Assembly: GCA_021803025.1 (NCBI GenBank)
Contig: JAJZQV010000012.1
Span: 1-50,691 of the forward strand
Length of the DNA stretch: 50,691 nucleotides
Source: Actinomycetes bacterium
GTDB lineage: Bacteria > Actinomycetota > Actinomycetes > Propionibacteriales > Propionibacteriaceae
Reading direction: 5' to 3'
Position 1 is the stretch's first letter, and every line of letters starts with the position of its first letter. Below the pieces are notes generated by a model. That model was not told the origin of the DNA. It saw nothing but the letters and a program-made list of their open reading frames with translations, and ran no database searches. Shown here piece by piece: positions 23,674-31,757 of this stretch. A program made the translations under genes and the position numbers.

Positions 23674-24852
23674 ATGCGAAGAATCGAAGGCCGGGCCCAG
23701 CACTACGCGTGGGGCTCGCCGACAGCCATCCCCGGACTCCTCGGCCGTGAAGCGACCGGTGAGCCCTACGCCGAGCACTGGCTGGGAGCCCACGAGTCGG
23801 CTCCGTCCCTCGTCGACGGCGCCCCCTTCGACGCGGTGCTGGCGACCGAGGGGTCGTCGATCCTCGGCACGGCCACCGCGGAGCGGTTCGGTGGCCGGCT
23901 GCCGTACCTCATGAAGCTGCTGGCCGCTGACCGGCCGCTCTCCATCCAGGCGCACCCAGACCGTGAGCAGGCCGAGGCTGGCTTCGCCCGCGAGAACGCC
24001 GCGGGAGTGCCCGTCGACGCGCCGGAACGTACGTACCGCGACGCCTGGCCGAAGCCCGAGGTGATCATCGCCATCACGCCGTTCGTGGGCCTCTGCGGCT
24101 TCCGCGACCCTGTCCACACGGTGTTCCTCCTCGAGCAGCTCGGAGTGGCCGAGGAGCTCGGCAGCCTCATCGCGCCGCTCACCCAGCGCAAGGGCTCGGC
24201 CGCGCTGGCGCAGGTCTTCCTCGACGTGCTCAGCATCGACGGCGACCGCCTTCGGCTCGTCGACCTCGTCGTCGACGCGGCGTCGGACCACACCGAGGAC
24301 GACGCCGAGCTGGGCGACCTCGCGCGCGCGCTCGTGCACCTGGGCGATGCGTACCCGGGCGACCGCGGCATCCTCGCCGCGATGCTGCTCAACGTCGTGA
24401 CGCTGCAGCCGGGCGAGGGCATGTTCCTCGGCCCGGGCAACATGCATGCCTACCTCCACGGCGTGGCCGTCGAGGTCATGGCCAACTCCGACAACGTCCT
24501 GCGCGGCGGGCTCACCGGCAAGCACATCGACGTCGACGAGCTCATGCGGGTCGTGAAGTTCAAGGCCGAGGAGCCCTCGCTCCTGCCCGTCGACGCGGTG
24601 GGCCCCCGCACGTACCACTACGCGACCTCCGCCCCGGAGTTCACCGTGTGGCGGGTGGATCCCGGCGAGGCTCCCGTGCACGTGCCCGGGTGCGGGGCTC
24701 GCATCGGGCTCGTCCTCGACGGCGATGCCCACTTCACGGCCTCGGGCGAGACCCTCGACCTGCAGCGCGGCGAGTCGGTCCTGCTCGAAGCCCGCGACTG
24801 CGCCACGGTCTCGGGGACCGGTCTGCTGTACCTCTCGGGGCCGGGCATCTAG
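23674..24852 (+). CDS. manA: Mannose-6-phosphate isomerase, class I
   Basis: ManA interconverts fructose-6-phosphate and mannose-6-phosphate, supplying GDP-mannose for glycans. The 392-residue protein has the type I signatures: YAEHWLGAHESAPS, LLAADRPLSIQAHPD with zinc-ligand Gln and His, PKPEVIIAI with the zinc-ligand Glu, and GNMHAYLHG. The ATG has GAGGAA about 5 bases upstream. It stands alone, with an inverted repeat and a tRNA gene downstream. Confidence 0.95.
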   Translation: MRRIEGRAQHYAWGSPTAIPGLLGREATGEPYAEHWLGAHESAPSLVDGAPFDAVLATEGSSILGTATAERFGGRLPYLMKLLAADRPLSIQAHPDREQAEAGFARENAAGVPVDAPERTYRDAWPKPEVIIAITPFVGLCGFRDPVHTVFLLEQLGVAEELGSLIAPLTQRKGSAALAQVFLDVLSIDGDRLRLVDLVVDAASDHTEDDAELGDLARALVHLGDAYPGDRGILAAMLLNVVTLQPGEGMFLGPGNMHAYLHGVAVEVMANSDNVLRGGLTGKHIDVDELMRVVKFKAEEPSLLPVDAVGPRTYHYATSAPEFTVWRVDPGEAPVHVPGCGARIGLVLDGDAHFTASGETLDLQRGESVLLEARDCATVSGTGLLYLSGPGI

Positions 24853-24885
24853 CCCGATCCCAGGGTGGACGGCCCAGCCGGGGGC

Positions 24886-24979
24886 GTCGGTTTACCACGT
24901 TAACCAGGTGAGCCGTACGTTCTCACGGCAGATTCGCCATGAGAACGTACGGCTCGCCCACATAACATGGTGAACCGAC
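24886..24979. repeat. Long inverted repeat (40-bp arms, 14-base loop) upstream of tRNA-Thr
   Basis: Arms 24886-24925 and 24940-24979 match at 33 of 40 positions. The innermost 16 bases, GAGCCGTACGTTCTCA and its complement, match perfectly. The outer arms share GTCGGTT, ACCA and GTTA blocks. It lies 34 bases after manA and ends 30 bases before the tRNA -10 element. It could be the manA terminator, a tRNA-promoter operator or a remnant of a small mobile hairpin; it is much longer and less GC-rich than the other terminators here. Confidence 0.8.
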
Positions 24980-25008
24980 CGACCTCCACGTCATCGCGGT
25001 CCCTTCGC

Positions 25009-25014
25009 TAGATT
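25009..25014 (+). promoter_or_regulatory. -10 element of the tRNA-Thr gene
   Basis: TAGATT lies eight bases before the mature tRNA 5' end. No clear -35 element was seen. Confidence 0.5.
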
Positions 25015-25022
25015 TGGGCTGC

Positions 25023-25097
25023 GCCCTTGTAGCTCAGCGGTAGAGCACCCGCCTTGTAAGCGGAAGGTCGTGGGTTCGATTCCCACCGGGGGCTCCA
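25023..25097 (+). tRNA. tRNA-Thr (anticodon UGU), CCA encoded
   Basis: The 75-base gene folds as a tRNA. The acceptor stem GCCCTTG pairs with CGGGGGC (two G-U pairs). The D stem is GCTC/GAGC, the anticodon loop CTTGTAA carries TGT, and the T arm is GTGGG-TTCGATT-CCCAC. Discriminator T and CCA follow. The anticodon stem has one C-A mismatch at its outer pair. The anticodon reads ACA threonine codons and others by wobble. Confidence 0.93.
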
Positions 25098-25137
25098 CTG
25101 GCCCGGCCTTCGACCTCTGCCTGCCTACCAGGCCGGT

Positions 25138-25500
25138 CCACGACTCCAGCGGGCTCCACTCCACCGGACGTCATGCCCGCCGAGCGGGGCCGGCCGTGCT
25201 ACTCCTACGGCCCCGACCCCCGTGGACGCCACCAACATCCGGAGCGGAACCGTCGCGACGACCGGGCCGGCCGTGCCACTTCTACGGCTCTGACCCCCGT
25301 GGACGCCACCAACATCCGGAGCGGAACCGTCGCGACGACCGGGCCGGCCGCGCCACTCCTACGGCTCCGGTCCCCGGCCCCGCACGCCACCTCGCCCCGG
25401 AGCAGGACCGTCGTGACGACCGGGGCCGACTGTTCTACCCCGACGACTTCGATCCCGGCCCTGGACGCACGTCGTCCCGAGCGGGGGCCGTCGTTACGAT
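25138..25500. repeat. 77-bp tandem repeats after tRNA-Thr
   Basis: This gene-free stretch is built on a 77-base period. The units at 25215-25291 and 25292-25368 differ at only 3 positions; the unit before (from about 25138) and those after (from 25369) are diverged. Each unit contains GGAGCGGAACCGTCGCGACG or a relative. 77 is not a multiple of three, so this is not a coding repeat. The tRNA 3' sequence GGGCTCCACT also recurs once at 25151-25160. An open frame through it is in phase with the MFS gene but shows no protein-like pattern. Confidence 0.8.
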
Positions 25501-25507
25501 GCCCGGC

Positions 25508-26725
25508 ATGACCTCGCTCGGCCGCACCACCAGAACGCCCATGCGTCCCTGGCACTTCGTCGTGGCGTTCGGCGTGGTGAGCCTGCTCGCCGACATGGTC
25601 TACGAAGGCGCACGCAGCATCATCGGTTCCTACCTCGCCACACTCGGGGCCTCGGCGACCATCGTCGGTCTCGTCGCGGGCGCCGGAGAGCTCATCGGGT
25701 ACGGGCTGCGGGTGGTCACCGGCTACGCCGTCGGCCGGACCCGTCACTACTGGACCTGGACGATCCTCGGGTACGCGATGACGGCGCTGAGCGTCCCGCT
25801 CATCGGTGTCACCGGCGTCCTGGCCCCGGCCTTGGTCCTGTACGGGACGGAGCGGCTCGGCAAGGCCGTCCGGTCACCGGCGAAGGACACCATGCTCTCG
25901 TACGCGGCGGCGAAGACCGGTCGCGGCAGCGCGTTCGGCGTCCACCAGGCCCTGGACCAGACCGGGGCACTGCTCGGCCCGCTCCTGTTGGCGGCCGTCC
26001 TCAGCTGGCGAGACGGCGACTACCGTCTCGCGTTCGGGATCCTCGCCGTCCCGGGCGTCGTCCTCTTGGTGATGCTCGCCTGGCTGCGCTCCCGCGTCCC
26101 GGACCCCCGGGACTACGAGCCCCCGGACCACGACGAGGCATCGGATGTTGCGGAGCCGTCGCCCGTCGCCACGGCGCCCCGCCTGCCCGTGGTCTTCTGG
26201 CAGTACGTCGCGACAGTCGCGGTCCTCTCGGCCGGCGTCGCATCGTTCCCGCTCATCGCCTTCCACGCGCTTGACAGCCACCTCGTGGGGGACGCGACCA
26301 TCCCCCTGCTCTTCGCCGTGGCCATGGCCGTCGACGGCGTGAGCGGCCTCGTGGTGGGCCGCCTGTACGACGCGTACGGCTCCCGGGTCCTCGTGGCTGT
26401 CCCCCTCGCTGCCGCAGCCGCGGCCGTCACGTTCACGAGCAGCCTCGCGCTGCTGTGGCTCGGCGTCGCAATCTGGGGGGTCGTCAACGGCGTGCTCGAC
26501 TCGACCGTGAAAGCGGTCGTCAGCGAGATCGTGCCGTCCCGGACGCGCGCCTCCGCGTTCGGGTGGCTTGCGCTGGTCCGCGGTCTCGGGCTCCTCGTCG
26601 CGGGCGGGGTCCTCGGGCTCGCGTACGAGCACGGCGCCGTGTGGGCGATCCTGCTCATCGTCGGCACCAACGCCGTCGCGCTTGCCGGCCTGGTCGCGAT
26701 CCTGCGCCGGATCGAGCGCCACTAG
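25508..26725 (+). CDS. Major facilitator superfamily transporter
   Basis: 405 residues from the ATG at 25508, with TACGAT seven bases upstream (leaderless). About 11-12 hydrophobic helices are visible, from WHFVVAFGVVSLLADMVYEG to the C-terminal ALAGLVAILRRIE. Conserved MFS-type loops include GRTRHYW between helices 2 and 3, GKAVRSPAKDTMLSYAA in the first half, and a cytoplasmic loop with charged residues near the middle. LADMVYEGARSI resembles a subgroup of drug- or quinolone-type efflux proteins of unknown substrate. The extension back to 25070 runs through the tRNA and tandem repeats and is rejected. Confidence 0.88.
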   Translation: MTSLGRTTRTPMRPWHFVVAFGVVSLLADMVYEGARSIIGSYLATLGASATIVGLVAGAGELIGYGLRVVTGYAVGRTRHYWTWTILGYAMTALSVPLIGVTGVLAPALVLYGTERLGKAVRSPAKDTMLSYAAAKTGRGSAFGVHQALDQTGALLGPLLLAAVLSWRDGDYRLAFGILAVPGVVLLVMLAWLRSRVPDPRDYEPPDHDEASDVAEPSPVATAPRLPVVFWQYVATVAVLSAGVASFPLIAFHALDSHLVGDATIPLLFAVAMAVDGVSGLVVGRLYDAYGSRVLVAVPLAAAAAAVTFTSSLALLWLGVAIWGVVNGVLDSTVKAVVSEIVPSRTRASAFGWLALVRGLGLLVAGGVLGLAYEHGAVWAILLIVGTNAVALAGLVAILRRIERH

Positions 26726-26776
26726 CCTCCACTAGCCTCGGTCCGGCTCCCGGGCGCGAGCCCGTACGATGCGTTC

Positions 26777-27391
26777 ATGTCCGCGACGATGGTCCAGCTG
26801 ATCGGCTACGCCGGGAGCGTCCTCGTGGTCCTGTCGTTCACCATGCGGCGCATCGTGCCGCTGCGGCTGGTCTCGGTCGGGGGCGCTGTCATCACCGCCG
26901 TGTACGGGCTGCTCATCAGCGCGTGGCCCGTGCTCATCACGAACCTCGTCATCGTCGGCATCCATGCCTGGCACCTGTACCGGGAGTTCACGACCTCCCA
27001 CGAGTTCGACCTCGTCCCCGTCGAGGTCGACGCCCCCTTTCTCACGGACTTCCTGGCCGGGCACCTCTCGGACATCCGCAAGTCCCAGCCCGACTTCACG
27101 GTGAACCTGCCCAACGATGTGGCCTACGTCTACATGCGAGACGGGATGCCGGCCGGGGCGCTGCTGGGCAGCAGGCAGGACGACCGGCTCAACGTCCACC
27201 TCGACTACGTCCTGCCGGCGTTCCGTGACAGCCGGCTGGGGCGTTGGCTGTACGAGAGCGGGGGTTCACGGCCGCTGCGTGCGGCCGGGCTCCGGGAGAT
27301 CGCCTCGCGAGCCGCCACGGACACCCACCGCCGGTTCCTCGAGTCGATGGGCTTCGTCGCAGACGGCGACCGTTACGTCCGCAAGCTGTAG
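26777..27391 (+). CDS. Small membrane domain fused to a GNAT-like acetyltransferase domain
   Basis: 204 residues from the ATG at 26777, with TACGAT six bases upstream. Residues 1-75 form about three membrane helices in a YgjV-like arrangement (VQLIGYAGSVLVVLSFTMRR, VSVGGAVITAVYGLLIS, VLITNLVIVGIHAWHLYR). Residues about 95-204 look like a compact N-acetyltransferase fold: VAYVYMRDGMPAGALLG, LNVHLDYVLPAFRDSRLGRW and the end HRRFLESMGFVADGDRYVRK. The full acetyl-CoA P-loop is not obvious. The substrate is unknown; modification of a membrane-near molecule is a guess. Confidence 0.7.
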   Translation: MSATMVQLIGYAGSVLVVLSFTMRRIVPLRLVSVGGAVITAVYGLLISAWPVLITNLVIVGIHAWHLYREFTTSHEFDLVPVEVDAPFLTDFLAGHLSDIRKSQPDFTVNLPNDVAYVYMRDGMPAGALLGSRQDDRLNVHLDYVLPAFRDSRLGRWLYESGGSRPLRAAGLREIASRAATDTHRRFLESMGFVADGDRYVRKL

Positions 27392-27407
27392 CCGGGCCGG
27401 CCTCGCG

Positions 27408-28619
27408 TCACTCCGGGGACGGCGCACCGTGCCGCGGCGAGGCGTGCGCCTGCCGGGCATCGGGCTGGCGCTCTCCTGCGGGCCGGGTCAGGAACTCCGG
27501 ACGGCGTGAGGCCATCGCGGTCGCGAGCGCCAGCGCCCCGATGGTGACGAGTGCTCCCAGGATCAGGGCGGCGGGCTCTCCGGGTGCGAGCAGGCCGGTG
27601 CTCGTCCCGATTGTCGCCGCTGCCACGGGCACGCCGAGCTGGGCGGACGTGGAGACCGCCCACAGGGGGTGCTGCCGCGACACCGCGAGCGCGAGGTGGG
27701 TGAGGACGGCGCCTGCCCCGAGCGCGAGACCGAGGAGGACCAGGCTAGGGTCCTGGACCAGCGCCGCGACGGACAACGACGCCCCCAGCCACACGAAGTA
27801 GAGCGGCGCGAAGAAGCCCTCGGCGACCGCGAAGAGCTGCCTTGCGAGGCGGTGGGGCTCGCCGGCGAACGAGACGGCGAGGCCCAGTGCGAATCCGGCG
27901 AGCAGGACCGAGACGTGCATGGCGGCAGCCACGGCTCCGAGGCCGAAGAGGACGACGAGGCTGATGCGGAGCTCGAGCGCGAGGTGGTGGTCCTTGCTCG
28001 TGTCGCGGAGCCGGTCCCAGTGCTCGCTCTGGTCGCCCCAGCGCAGCGCCAGCGCCACGCCGACCGCGAGAAGAGCGATGAGCGCCGCCCCGAGACCGGC
28101 CCGCGGGGCGTTGTGCCAGTCGATGGCGAGGGGCAGGGCGACGATGCAGGCCGTGTCGGCGACCGCGACCTGTGCCAGCGTCGGCAGCAGCTGGTCCCCG
28201 CCGAGACCCAGCTGGTCCACGGCAGGCAGCACGAGCGCAGCCGACGACGACGCCATGATCACGGCGTACAGGCCGCCGTGACCTGTCCCGAACAGCGTCG
28301 CGATCCCGAAACCTGCACCGGCGGAGAGGACGCCCACCGCCACGGCCCGGAGGACGCCCGCCAGAAGCGCCGGGCGGAGCCGGGAGTCCCGGACAGGCAC
28401 GTGGGTGCCGGCGACGAACATGGTCACGGCGAAGCCCACCTCGCCCAGGAACGTGAAGTTCGGGTCCGCCCCGTCGACGAGACGAAGGCCTGAGCCGCCG
28501 ATGACGATGCCGGCCAGAAGCTCGCCGATGACCACGGGCATCCGCCACCTCGCGGTGCCCGCGAGCAGGGGCCCGGCCAGCGCGACCAGGCCGACCAGCG
28601 CCAGCAGGGGGAGGCTCAC
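27408..28619 (-). CDS. Cation:proton antiporter (CPA2 / KefB-like)
   Basis: 403 residues and about 12 membrane helices. The N-terminal half reads PVVIGELLAGIVIGGSGLRL and FLGEVGFAVTMFVAGTHV, the usual start of Na+/H+ exchanger-type CPA2 proteins. ASSSAALVLPAVDQLG and AVADTACIVALPLAID carry the conserved acidic site. It lacks a cytosolic TrkA domain. The GTG at 28619 is preferred over a TTG at 28643, since family alignment begins at SLPLLALVGLV. It converges on the GNAT-fusion gene. Confidence 0.85.
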   Translation of the reverse strand: MSLPLLALVGLVALAGPLLAGTARWRMPVVIGELLAGIVIGGSGLRLVDGADPNFTFLGEVGFAVTMFVAGTHVPVRDSRLRPALLAGVLRAVAVGVLSAGAGFGIATLFGTGHGGLYAVIMASSSAALVLPAVDQLGLGGDQLLPTLAQVAVADTACIVALPLAIDWHNAPRAGLGAALIALLAVGVALALRWGDQSEHWDRLRDTSKDHHLALELRISLVVLFGLGAVAAAMHVSVLLAGFALGLAVSFAGEPHRLARQLFAVAEGFFAPLYFVWLGASLSVAALVQDPSLVLLGLALGAGAVLTHLALAVSRQHPLWAVSTSAQLGVPVAAATIGTSTGLLAPGEPAALILGALVTIGALALATAMASRRPEFLTRPAGERQPDARQAHASPRHGAPSPE

Positions 28620-28683
28620 GGGATCAGGCGTCCCTGGCCACAATCGGGAAGCGGCTCTCGGAGCTCTCGTCCACGCTCCCCGT

Positions 28684-28709
28684 GCCCCATAGAGCCATCC
28701 CCCTCGCCT
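28684..28709 (-). repeat. 26-bp leader/start sequence, copy 2 of 2
   Basis: This matches the start region of DUF3073 (1178-1203) at 25 of 26 bases, including the purine-rich ribosome-binding stretch and ATGGGGC. The frame after it codes only about 25 residues and is unlike DUF3073. A second overlapping frame (ATG at 28731, 35 codons, ending at 28624) is also open. No gene is called in 28620-28769. Confidence 0.5.
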
Positions 28710-28769
28710 TCCCCGCGGCCACCTTCGTCATGGCAGCATCTTGCCCCCTCGGCGGGTGCCGGGCGTCGA

Positions 28770-29294
28770 TCAGGCGCCGACGTCGTGGAGGTGGTGCTCG
28801 ACGTCGTGCACGAAGTACACCGCCAGGGTTCCGACCGTGAACTCCGACCCGTTGCTGCGGAAGCCCCGCCGCTGCCAGGCGTCGTCCGGGACCTCGTCCA
28901 GCGTCGTGGCAGCCGCCTCGGTCGCCGTCGCGAGCTCGTCGCCGACGACCGCCGGGTCCTGCTCCCAGTACCTGTCCTCGACCGCCGTCGCGTCCTGGTC
29001 CCAGCTCTCGAACCTCGCCCCGTCCTCGGCGAGCATGAGCTTGAGCCGCCCGTCCATGGTCCGGTTGACGTCCCGTACGTGGCAGGCGTACTCGAGCGGG
29101 GACCAGGTGAGCGGCGCGGGACGGGCACGTACCGACGGCCCGGACAAGACGCTGCGCCACCTCGGTACGCTCGCGCGGAGCCGGTCGGCGGCACGGGTCG
29201 CGTCGAACGGGGTGAACCCGCACTCCGTACAGCCCAGCGTGATGACGTACGTCCAGTCCCGGTCCTCGGGAGGCGGCGCGAGAGGCTCTGACAT
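28770..29294 (-). CDS. DinB-like (mycothiol/bacillithiol-dependent-type) protein
   Basis: 174 residues. The four-helix DinB fold is suggested by LTWSPLEYACHVRDVNRTMDG, with a putative metal His in the second helix, and by the C-terminal TLAVYFVHDVEHHLHDVG, with the His-rich end of the family. An unusual feature is a CTEC pair in the N-terminal ITLGCTECGFTPFDATRAAD. In actinobacteria this family includes thiol-dependent transferases and maleylpyruvate isomerase relatives. The substrate is unknown. Confidence 0.82.
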   Translation of the reverse strand: MSEPLAPPPEDRDWTYVITLGCTECGFTPFDATRAADRLRASVPRWRSVLSGPSVRARPAPLTWSPLEYACHVRDVNRTMDGRLKLMLAEDGARFESWDQDATAVEDRYWEQDPAVVGDELATATEAAATTLDEVPDDAWQRRGFRSNGSEFTVGTLAVYFVHDVEHHLHDVGA

Positions 29295-29513
29295 GTCGGG
29301 CAGCGTACGTCAACGGGGTCTCCCGTAGCCTGCGAACCGGACCTCGGACCAGTGAGAGTCTCCCCATGTGAGGAGTGCCCTCGGGCACCGGCTGACAGCA
29401 TCACCCCTAGACCTACAGACAACCACCCCACCGGCCCCGTACAGTTCGGCAGATGACGTCCCCCGGGAGGCCTGTCGCGAGAGGCGGCGGGGAGCCGCTT
29501 CAGGAGAGGAAGC

Positions 29514-31127
29514 ATGGCTGACCTGCTCACCGTCCGCGGAGTGACGAAGACCCACGCGGGGATGCCGGTGCTGAGGGGCATCGACCTCGACATCCGGCCC
29601 GGCGAGGTCCTCGGGCTCATCGGTGCGAACGGCGCCGGCAAGTCCACTCTCATGAGCATCATCGCCGGCACGTACCGGGCCGACTCAGGCTCCATGCTCG
29701 TCGAGGGCGACCCCTACCACCCGGCCGACCCGGCGCACGCGCGCAGCCTCGGCATCGGCATCATCGAGCAGAACTTCCAGATCGACGCCTCGCTCACCGT
29801 CGCGCAGGCGATCTACCGCAACACCTACCAGGCGGGGCGCCCGCACGAGCAGCTCAGGCGGCAGGCGCAGTGGCTGCTCAACGAGGCTGGGGTGCACATC
29901 TCCCCCGACGCCCGCGTCGGCCACCTCCTCCGGCCCGAGATCGGGCTCGTCGAGGCCGTACGGCTCCTCGCGGACGACGCCCAGATCGTGCTCGTCGACG
30001 AGGTCGCGGCCACGTTCAACGTCCGCGAGATCGCGGACCTGCACTTCATCACGAGCCGCCTGACCCGTCAGGGCCGCAGCGTGGTCTACATCTCGCACCG
30101 CCTGCACGAGGTGAGGGACATCACCAACCGGGTCGCCATCCTCCGCGAGGGCGTGATCGTCGACGTCCAGAAGTCGGCCGACACAACGACAGAGCGGATG
30201 GCCGAGGCGATGTTCGGCCGCGTCGTCATGCGGGACAAGCGCACGACGAGCCACAGTCCGGAGGTCGTCCTGCGGGCGAAGAACCTCCGGAGCGAGACGC
30301 TCAAGGGCGTCGACTTCGAGCTCCACCGAGGCGAGGTGCTCGCGTTCGTCGGACCGCGCCATTCGGGCATCCCCGACATCGTGGGTGCGATCACCGGCGA
30401 CCGGCCCGGTACGTTCGACGAGCTCGAGGTGTTCGGCCAGCCCCGCCGCATCACCCGCCCCGAGGACGCGGCCGCGCTGCGCATCACGTACTTCTCCGAG
30501 GACGACATCGACCTCGGCGTCTCCTCCGACGAGAGCATCGCGCGCAGCCTCATGTCGGGCGGCTGGGGCGCGGACGTCGACTTCGAGGACGAGGTCGCGG
30601 CACTCCGCGACATCATCGGCGTGCTCGGCAAGTTCCAGGTCAAGGCCAAGAGCATCCTCGGTACGGTCGACGCACTGTCGGGCGGCGACCAGCAGAAGAT
30701 CGCCCTCGCCCGCTTCATGAGCGAGGACTGCGACATCATGATCCTCAACGAGCCGACCCGCGGCCTCGACATGAGCTCTCGCCACGACGTGCACAAGATG
30801 CTCTCCGAGCTCACCGAGTCGGGGAAGTCGGCCATCCTGCTCTCGACCGACTACGAGGACGCGCTGGACTGGTCGGACCGGGTCTGCGTCGTCCGTGACG
30901 GTCTCGTCTGGCGCAACGTCCCCAGCAAGGAGACCACCGCCGACCAGCTCACGCTGTGGGCCCGGGAGGCGGAGAAGCGCCCCCGCCGCGTCTGGGAGGA
31001 CGAGGAGAACAGCGCGCTCGCCGAGGAGCTCTCGAGGGAGCAGGAGGCCGAGGAGTCCGAGATGCGTCGCCAGGAGGAGGAGCTCGACCGCCAGATCGCG
31101 GCCCGCGCCTCCCGCGCCTTCATCTGA
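29514..31127 (+). CDS. Tandem ABC ATPase of the sugar-import type, asymmetric and orphan
   Basis: 537 residues with two ABC domains as in RbsA/MglA. Domain 1 has an intact Walker A (GANGAGKST, 37-45) and Walker B (IVLVDE, Asp162-Glu163), but its signature LSxGQ is replaced by HLLRPEIGLVEA. Domain 2 has lost Walker A (GPRHSGIP) but keeps LSGGDQQ (389-395) and a Walker B with Asn412 for Asp (ILNEPTRGLD). Only one composite ATP site can work. A charged helix of about 45 residues, probably coiled coil, forms the C-terminus. No permease or binding protein is near, so transport is not assured. The start has GGAGAGGAA upstream. Confidence 0.85.
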   Translation: MADLLTVRGVTKTHAGMPVLRGIDLDIRPGEVLGLIGANGAGKSTLMSIIAGTYRADSGSMLVEGDPYHPADPAHARSLGIGIIEQNFQIDASLTVAQAIYRNTYQAGRPHEQLRRQAQWLLNEAGVHISPDARVGHLLRPEIGLVEAVRLLADDAQIVLVDEVAATFNVREIADLHFITSRLTRQGRSVVYISHRLHEVRDITNRVAILREGVIVDVQKSADTTTERMAEAMFGRVVMRDKRTTSHSPEVVLRAKNLRSETLKGVDFELHRGEVLAFVGPRHSGIPDIVGAITGDRPGTFDELEVFGQPRRITRPEDAAALRITYFSEDDIDLGVSSDESIARSLMSGGWGADVDFEDEVAALRDIIGVLGKFQVKAKSILGTVDALSGGDQQKIALARFMSEDCDIMILNEPTRGLDMSSRHDVHKMLSELTESGKSAILLSTDYEDALDWSDRVCVVRDGLVWRNVPSKETTADQLTLWAREAEKRPRRVWEDEENSALAEELSREQEAEESEMRRQEEELDRQIAARASRAFI

Positions 31128-31138
31128 GCCCTGTCGCC

Positions 31139-31160
31139 AGGCCCTATCGCGCGAGGGCCT
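31139..31160. terminator. Hairpin between the convergent ABC and macro-domain genes
   Basis: AGGCCCT and AGGGCCT form a 7-bp stem around an eight-base loop 12 bases after the ABC stop. It overlaps the last codons of the macro-domain gene. Confidence 0.45.
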
Positions 31161-31653
31161 CTTCCAGGGCCGCCTTGGCCCTGCCGCCGAAGGCGACGAA
31201 CCGGACGTCCTCGACACTCGTCGTGGCGGACCGTACGGCCTCGACGGCCGCGTCGGCGGCGTCCTGCAGCGGCCAGCCGTACGCGCCTGCGCTGAGCAGC
31301 GGGAACGCCACGCTGGCCGCCCCCAGCTCGTCCGCGACCCGCAAGGACTCCGTGTAGGCGGACAGCAGGGTCGGCCGCCGGTCCTCGCGAGTCGTGTACA
31401 CCGGCCCGACGGTGTGGATCACCCACCTCGCGGGGAGCTTGCCCGCGGTCGTGGCGACCGCACGGCCTGCGGGGAGCCCGGACGGGAGCTCTGTCTCGCG
31501 GAGGCGCCGGCAGGCGGCCAGGATCTCCGGTCCCCCCGCCGCGTGGATCGCTCCGTCGACGCCGCCCCCTCCCAGGAGCGACGAGTTGGCGGCGTTGACG
31601 ATCGCGTCGACCTTCACGCCCGTGATGTCTCCCTCGACGATGCTCATGCGCAT
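31144..31653 (-). CDS. Macro-domain O-acetyl-ADP-ribose deacetylase-like hydrolase
   Basis: 169 residues. The macro fold is clear: IVEGDITGVKVDAIVNAANS, LLGGGGVDGAIHAAGG (the diphosphate loop with catalytic Asp in this subgroup), VIHTVGPVY and FPLLSAGAYGWPL. This matches the YmdB-like class that removes ADP-ribose or acetyl groups from ADP-ribose derivatives. The ATG at 31653 has TACGCT six bases upstream, so the message is probably leaderless. No ADP-ribosyltransferase gene is nearby. Confidence 0.93.
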   Translation of the reverse strand: MRMSIVEGDITGVKVDAIVNAANSSLLGGGGVDGAIHAAGGPEILAACRRLRETELPSGLPAGRAVATTAGKLPARWVIHTVGPVYTTREDRRPTLLSAYTESLRVADELGAASVAFPLLSAGAYGWPLQDAADAAVEAVRSATTSVEDVRFVAFGGRAKAALEEALAR

Positions 31654-31757
31654 CCGGCCAGCGTAGAAGGGCTTGACGGGGAAGGACGACGGAACAGGCC
31701 ACGACGTGGTGAGATGGCTGACGGCGGTGGAATGAGGGCCGACCCGCCGAAGCTCTC

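Noticed and set aside
25023-25137. Genomic-island attachment site at tRNA-Thr
   Set aside because: Only ten bases of the tRNA 3' end are repeated nearby and no integrase or island-type genes follow; too weak to call.
25138-25500. CRISPR array
   Set aside because: Units are contiguous 77-mers without spacers, diverge toward the ends, and no cas genes are present.
25070-25507. N-terminal extension of the MFS transporter
   Set aside because: It would start inside the tRNA and run through 77-bp repeats with no protein signature; the ATG at 25508 has a leaderless -10 and family-like start.
28624-28731. 35-codon open frame on the minus strand
   Set aside because: No homology pattern and weak start context; the region is noted only for its repeated leader.
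29685-31217. 510-codon minus-strand frame over the ABC ATPase
   Set aside because: Antisense to a gene with intact ABC motifs; composition is typical of shadow frames.
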